The position numbers and the translations under genes were made by a program. Shown one piece after another: positions 50,276 to 53,832 of a stretch of DNA of 53,832 bases. The DNA comes from an uncultured Lachnospiraceae bacterium. Its GTDB lineage: Bacteria; Bacillota; Clostridia; Lachnospirales; Lachnospiraceae. Every line of letters begins with the position of its first letter. The first letter of the stretch is position 1. The stretch lies in contig CAJTYJ010000024.1 of NCBI GenBank assembly GCA_910583895.1, positions 1 to 53,832 of the forward strand, written 5' to 3'. The notes under the pieces are model-generated. The model was not told the origin of the DNA. It saw only the letters and a list, made by a program, of their open reading frames with translations, and searched no databases.

Positions 50276-52099
50276 TTGGAAAAGTACAAAGTTTTGAAAG
50301 AATATTTTGGATACGACGGATTTCGGCCGGGGCAGGAGGCCTTGATTGGCGGGATTCTCGGGGGGCAGGATGTACTGGGCATTATGCCCACAGGAGCCGG
50401 GAAGTCGATTTGTTATCAGGTTCCGGCACTTTTGCTACCTGGAATTACGATTGTGATTTCTCCGCTGATCTCGCTGATGAAAGATCAGGTGAGAGGGCTG
50501 AATGAGGCGGGGATTCATGCTGCTTACATCAACAGTTCTCTGACAGAGGGGCAGATCAGAAAGGCCATGGAGCTGGCAGGACAGGGCAGATACAAGATCA
50601 TCTATGTGGCGCCGGAACGGCTCTTGAGCGGACTTTTTCAGGAGTTTTTAAGCAGAGCAGAGATCAGCATGGTGACAGTGGATGAAGCCCACTGCATTTC
50701 CCAGTGGGGGCAGGATTTCAGGCCCAGCTATCTGAATATAGTACATATGATTGCCGGGATGAAGAGAAGGCCCGTAGTCAGTGCCTTTACCGCGACAGCC
50801 ACAGAGGAGGTTAAAAATGACATTCTGTGTGTGCTGGGACTTCAAAACCCCCGGGTGCTGGTGACAGGCTTCGACCGGGAGAACCTGTATTTTGAGGTGC
50901 GAAGCGGCGGACAGAAAGATCAGGAGCTTTTGCAGTATGTGCAGGAACACAGAAAAGAGAGCGGGATCATCTACTGTGCCACCAGGAAGAATGTGGAAGC
51001 GGTCTGCGAGCTTCTGAAGAAAACAGGGATCCCGGCGGTCCGGTACCATGCAGGTCTTTCTCCCCAGGAGCGCAAGTACAACCAGGATCTGTTTATCTTT
51101 GACGAGCAGCCGGTGATGGTGGCGACCAATGCCTTTGGGATGGGTATCGACAAGTCTAACGTTCGTTATGTGATTCACTACAATATGCCCCAGAGTATGG
51201 AAAATTATTATCAGGAGGCAGGCCGGGCCGGAAGGGACGGTGAGCGGGCGGAATGCATTCTGCTCTATTCGCCTCAGGATGTGAGGATCAATCAGTTCCT
51301 TTTGGAGGAAAAGGAGTTCCGGGAGGAGATGACAAAGGAGGAGCAGGAGGCGGTCCGGGAGCGGGACGCCCAAAGGCTGAAGCTTATGGCCTTCTACTGC
51401 ACCACCAGGGACTGCCTGCGGGGGTATATTCTGCGCTATTTTGGGGAGAAGACGAAGAGGCGCTGTGAAAACTGTTCCAACTGTCTGAAGGAATATACAG
51501 AAGAAGACGTGACGAATATCTGTAAAAGCATTCTCTCCTGCATCCGGGAGGCCAGGCGGAGTTACGGCGCGGGGACCATCGCGGCCGTGTTGCATGGCAG
51601 CAAAAGCGAGAAGATCAGGGGCTATGGCCTGGATCGGCTTACCTCCTATGGTACCCAGGCTGAAGTGGCGGAATATCGCTTAAGGGAAATCATCGGGGAG
51701 CTGACTGCCAAGGGGGTCTTAAGGAGCACGGATGACAAATACGCAACGCTCCGTCTGACGCAGGCAGCAGAAAAAATTTTGGAAGGACAAGAAGCGGTGG
51801 TTATGAAATTCTCCAGAGCGGAGGAAAAGAAAGCACCTGCTCAGAAGAAAAAGAAGCAGACTTCCGGTGATCTGGATGCTGCCGGCTGGCAGCTGTTTGA
51901 ACGGCTCCGGGAGCTTCGGATGCAGATTGCCCGGGCTGAGAAGGTACCGCCCTATATTGTCTTTACGGACAAGACGCTGATGGATATGTGCCTGAAGAAG
52001 CCCAAAAACCGGGCAGAGATGCTCAGCGTATCCGGTGTCGGAGCGGCGAAATATGAGAAATACGGGGAGCAGTTTCTGGAGGGAATCCGCGGCAGGTGA
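50276..52099 (+). CDS. recQ: ATP-dependent DNA helicase RecQ
   Basis: Canonical 607-residue RecQ for recombination and fork repair. The core has FRPGQEALIGG, MPTGAGKSICYQ, DEAHCISQWGQDFRP and QEAGRAGRDG. The RecQ C-terminal region has zinc ligands (CRGYILRYFGEKTKRRC, then ENCSNC) and a winged helix. The HRDC domain closes it (AGWQLFERLRELRMQIARAE, ELLS-like MLSVSGVGAAKYEKYG). I set the start at the TTG at 50276 because AGGGAGG lies 5 bases upstream and the N-terminus (EKYKVLKEYFGYDGFRPGQE) matches the family. Longer starts (GTG 50258, ATG 50177) lack this. It is a second RecQ besides the island-borne one. Confidence 0.95.
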   Translation: MEKYKVLKEYFGYDGFRPGQEALIGGILGGQDVLGIMPTGAGKSICYQVPALLLPGITIVISPLISLMKDQVRGLNEAGIHAAYINSSLTEGQIRKAMELAGQGRYKIIYVAPERLLSGLFQEFLSRAEISMVTVDEAHCISQWGQDFRPSYLNIVHMIAGMKRRPVVSAFTATATEEVKNDILCVLGLQNPRVLVTGFDRENLYFEVRSGGQKDQELLQYVQEHRKESGIIYCATRKNVEAVCELLKKTGIPAVRYHAGLSPQERKYNQDLFIFDEQPVMVATNAFGMGIDKSNVRYVIHYNMPQSMENYYQEAGRAGRDGERAECILLYSPQDVRINQFLLEEKEFREEMTKEEQEAVRERDAQRLKLMAFYCTTRDCLRGYILRYFGEKTKRRCENCSNCLKEYTEEDVTNICKSILSCIREARRSYGAGTIAAVLHGSKSEKIRGYGLDRLTSYGTQAEVAEYRLREIIGELTAKGVLRSTDDKYATLRLTQAAEKILEGQEAVVMKFSRAEEKKAPAQKKKKQTSGDLDAAGWQLFERLRELRMQIARAEKVPPYIVFTDKTLMDMCLKKPKNRAEMLSVSGVGAAKYEKYGEQFLEGIRGR

Positions 52100-52121
52100 G
52101 GCGTAGCCAAAAAGAAAATGA

Positions 52122-52150
52122 TTTACAATTTTTTTTTCATCCGTTAAAAT
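52122..52150 (+). promoter_or_regulatory. Sigma-A promoter of the NhaC-family antiporter
   Basis: TTTACA (52122-52127), 17-bp spacer, TAAAAT (52145-52150). Confidence 0.8.
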
Positions 52151-52155
52151 ATATA

Positions 52156-52190
52156 TGAATATTTATGCATGTTATATTTGTAAATATTCA
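52156..52190. promoter_or_regulatory. Candidate tandem ArgR boxes
   Basis: TGAATATTTATGCA (52156-52169) fits the ARG-box core TGAATWWWWATKCA. A second, half-conserved box ends ATTCA at 52190; its centre lies 21 bp downstream of the first. That is the usual tandem ARG-box spacing. The pair sits just after the -10, over the likely start of transcription. The same stretch is also a 9-bp inverted repeat GAATATTTA...TAAATATTC. Confidence 0.5.
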
Positions 52191-52220
52191 ATCAAGATTT
52201 ACATGCAGGAGGATATGGTG

Positions 52221-53723
52221 ATGAATTATGGATGGTTAAGTCTTCTCCCGCCCATTGTGGCGGTGGTGATGGCGATCAGAAGCAGGAACGTGATCCTGTC
52301 CCTGTTTTGCGGAGGATTTGTGGGAACGATGATTTTCTGTATGGGAAATCCGTTCCTGGCGGTAAAATCCATGATCGGGGATTACTTTTTTGTGCAGCTT
52401 ATGGATTCTTATAATGCGGGCGTGATCGTGCTGGTGATCTTTATCGGCGGTTTTATCAAGCTGATGGAGAAATCGGGAGGCGCTCAGGCGTTCAGCAAGT
52501 TCGTCTATCGTTTTGTGAATACAAAGCTGAAAGCACAGATGTGTGCCTGGGCCGGCGGAATTCTGATCTTTTTCTCGGATCTGGGAACCCCTCTTCTGGT
52601 GGGGCCGGTGTTCCGTCCGCTTTTTGATAAACTGAAGATTTCCCGGGAAAAGCTGGCCTGGATTCTGGATTCGACTTCCTCTCCGGTGGCGATTCTGGTT
52701 CCCTTCATCGGCTGGGGCGTCTATATTATGGGTCTGATCCAGGAACAGTTCAAGGTGCTGGGCGTGACGGAGTCGGACTATACGACCTTTGTGGAAGCAA
52801 TTCCGTTTCAGATCTACGCGATCCTGGCAATCCTGATGATCCCGCTGATCGCGTTTACCGGCAAAGATTTTTCCCAGATGCGGAAGGCGGAAAAGCGAGC
52901 GGAAGAGGAAGAATGCGCCAGGGAAGAATCCGAAGAGGCAGCGGAAAAGGAGAGCGGTCCCTATTCGATCCAAAATGCCCGTCCTTCCATGGTGCTGATT
53001 CCGATTATCACTGTGTTTGTAACTCTTTTTGTGACGCTGGCGCCTCTTGGCTTTCCTTTTCAGAAGGTGGACGGCAACGAGTTCCGCGTGGCGCTGACCA
53101 TGGGCTACTTCTTCGGAGCCCTGATTCTGATGCTTTTGATTCGGGTTTACAAAGTACAAATGTTTAAAAAGACTTTTAAAATCTATGTGGACGGCATGAA
53201 AGGGATGACGGATGTGGCGGTGACCCTGGTGCTGGCCTGGTCTCTTGGAAATATGATTGACGGGCTTGGCACGGCGGATTTTATCATCAATGCCATGAAG
53301 ACCATCCATTTTGCTCCGGCGCTGATTCCGGCTTTTATTTTTTTGTTTGGAACCTTTGTGTCTTTTTCTACCGGAAGTTCCTGGGGAACCTTTGCCATCA
53401 TGATGCCCCTGGCCATCCCGATGGCCCATGCTTTTTCCATTCCTTATGCGATTGCTGTGGGAGCGGTGCTCTCGGGCGGACTGTTCGGAGATCACTGTTC
53501 TCCGATTTCGGATACGACGATTCTGTCCTCCACAGGAGCGCAGTGCAATCTGGTAGAACATGTGAAAACCCAGCTTCCGTATGCAGTGGTCAATGGAGTG
53601 ATTGCGTTTCTGGCGTATCTGCTTGCCGGGGTGACAAAGAGCCCCTATGCAGTGGTGCTGGCGGTTGCAGCGCTGCTCTGTGTGGTGTTTGTGTGGAATA
53701 AGAAGGAGAGCGTGGGCAGATAA
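52221..53723 (+). CDS. NhaC-family Na+/H+-type antiporter
   Basis: 500-residue inner-membrane antiporter of the NhaC/PF03553 family with about eleven helices. It includes LSLLPPIVAVVMAIRSRNVI, IVLVIFIGGFIKLMEKSGGA, FSDLGTPLLVGPVFRPLFDK, DSTSSPVAILVPFIGWGVYI and SGGLFGDHCSPISDTTILSS (the conserved GDHCSPISDT motif). A charged, Glu-rich loop sits near residue 240. Start 52221 has AGGAGG at 8 bases; an earlier ATG at 52215 is too close. ARG-like operators raise the possibility that the substrate is an amino acid such as arginine or ornithine rather than sodium alone; this is inference. Confidence 0.9.
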   Translation: MNYGWLSLLPPIVAVVMAIRSRNVILSLFCGGFVGTMIFCMGNPFLAVKSMIGDYFFVQLMDSYNAGVIVLVIFIGGFIKLMEKSGGAQAFSKFVYRFVNTKLKAQMCAWAGGILIFFSDLGTPLLVGPVFRPLFDKLKISREKLAWILDSTSSPVAILVPFIGWGVYIMGLIQEQFKVLGVTESDYTTFVEAIPFQIYAILAILMIPLIAFTGKDFSQMRKAEKRAEEEECAREESEEAAEKESGPYSIQNARPSMVLIPIITVFVTLFVTLAPLGFPFQKVDGNEFRVALTMGYFFGALILMLLIRVYKVQMFKKTFKIYVDGMKGMTDVAVTLVLAWSLGNMIDGLGTADFIINAMKTIHFAPALIPAFIFLFGTFVSFSTGSSWGTFAIMMPLAIPMAHAFSIPYAIAVGAVLSGGLFGDHCSPISDTTILSSTGAQCNLVEHVKTQLPYAVVNGVIAFLAYLLAGVTKSPYAVVLAVAALLCVVFVWNKKESVGR

Positions 53724-53744
53724 TCTGCCTATGCCCTGCCAGGC

Positions 53745-53779
53745 GAAAAATTTTCAACTGTGCGGTTGGAAATTTTTTT
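53745..53779 (+). terminator. Terminator after the antiporter gene
   Basis: AAAAATTTTCAAC pairs with GTTGGAAATTTTT (small bulge) around a short loop, then a T-run. Confidence 0.7.
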
Positions 53780-53832
53780 GAATCTTTCCGAAGTTAGTTG
53801 AAATAAAGCTTTTATCAAATGGGAAAACATGG

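Noticed and set aside
1..53832. CRISPR arrays or insertion sequences
   Set aside because: No regularly spaced repeat series and no transposase gene are visible in the window.

Overview
The window looks like an origin-proximal chromosomal segment of a spore-forming Lachnospiraceae-type Firmicute (Blautia/Dorea/Ruminococcus-like; inference). The signs are moderate GC content, strong AGGAGG-type ribosome sites, genes running almost entirely on the plus strand, sporulation genes (spoVG, spoVT, a gerA/gerB cluster), a GlgC/GlgD pair, and the order spoVG-pth-mfd-spoVT that is origin-proximal in Bacillus. The first 317 bases have no gene but carry two tandem pairs of perfect DnaA boxes, so an origin or another DnaA-binding locus may be very close.

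Layout. 0.3-1.7 kb: murC on the minus strand. 2.0-4.4 kb: glgC-glgD. 4.4-14.0 kb: spoVG, then pth-mfd followed by three lipoproteins (two PrsA/SurA-like foldase candidates and a GH25-fold protein that has lost its catalytic acids) and pncB. 14.1-14.7 kb: spoVT, behind a candidate forespore promoter. 14.68-23.5 kb: an island bounded by 21-bp perfect direct repeats. Its left half (minus strand) carries a VirD4-like ATPase without membrane segments, a ClpP-like protease, small proteins and one gene broken by an in-frame TGA. Its right half (plus strand) carries a RecQ-like helicase with a novel C-terminus and an SF1 helicase fused to a PD-(D/E)XK-type nuclease. No recombinase is present.

23.5-28.9 kb: tRNA-Gln(CTG), a small minus-strand gene, a RpiR-type regulator, an MgtC protein, an XRE regulator, a 40-residue membrane peptide, an acyl-ACP thioesterase, CvfB and a 77-residue conserved protein. 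29.1-34.3 kb: dnaE, pfkA and an rRNA/tRNA methyltransferase. 34.6-37.2 kb: an SH3-SleB cell-wall hydrolase and an NfeD/SPFH membrane pair. 37.3-44.3 kb: argF, birA, a DUF6145-like gene, dusB, greA, lysS and ispE, with small proteins between them. 44.5-47.7 kb: a germinant-receptor cluster in which the B permease and a shortened C lipoprotein are one polypeptide. 47.7-53.7 kb: a DUF1934 protein, a MATE exporter, a canonical recQ, and an NhaC-family antiporter preceded by a consensus promoter and an ArgR-box-like pair.

The part most likely to hold something undescribed is the repeat-bounded island: a helicase/helicase-nuclease pair divergent from a VirD4/ClpP module. Its gene content resembles conjugative-element debris combined with a defence- or replication-type helicase cargo. 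That functional reading is inference. The repeats, domain motifs and nonsense codon are read directly from the sequence.
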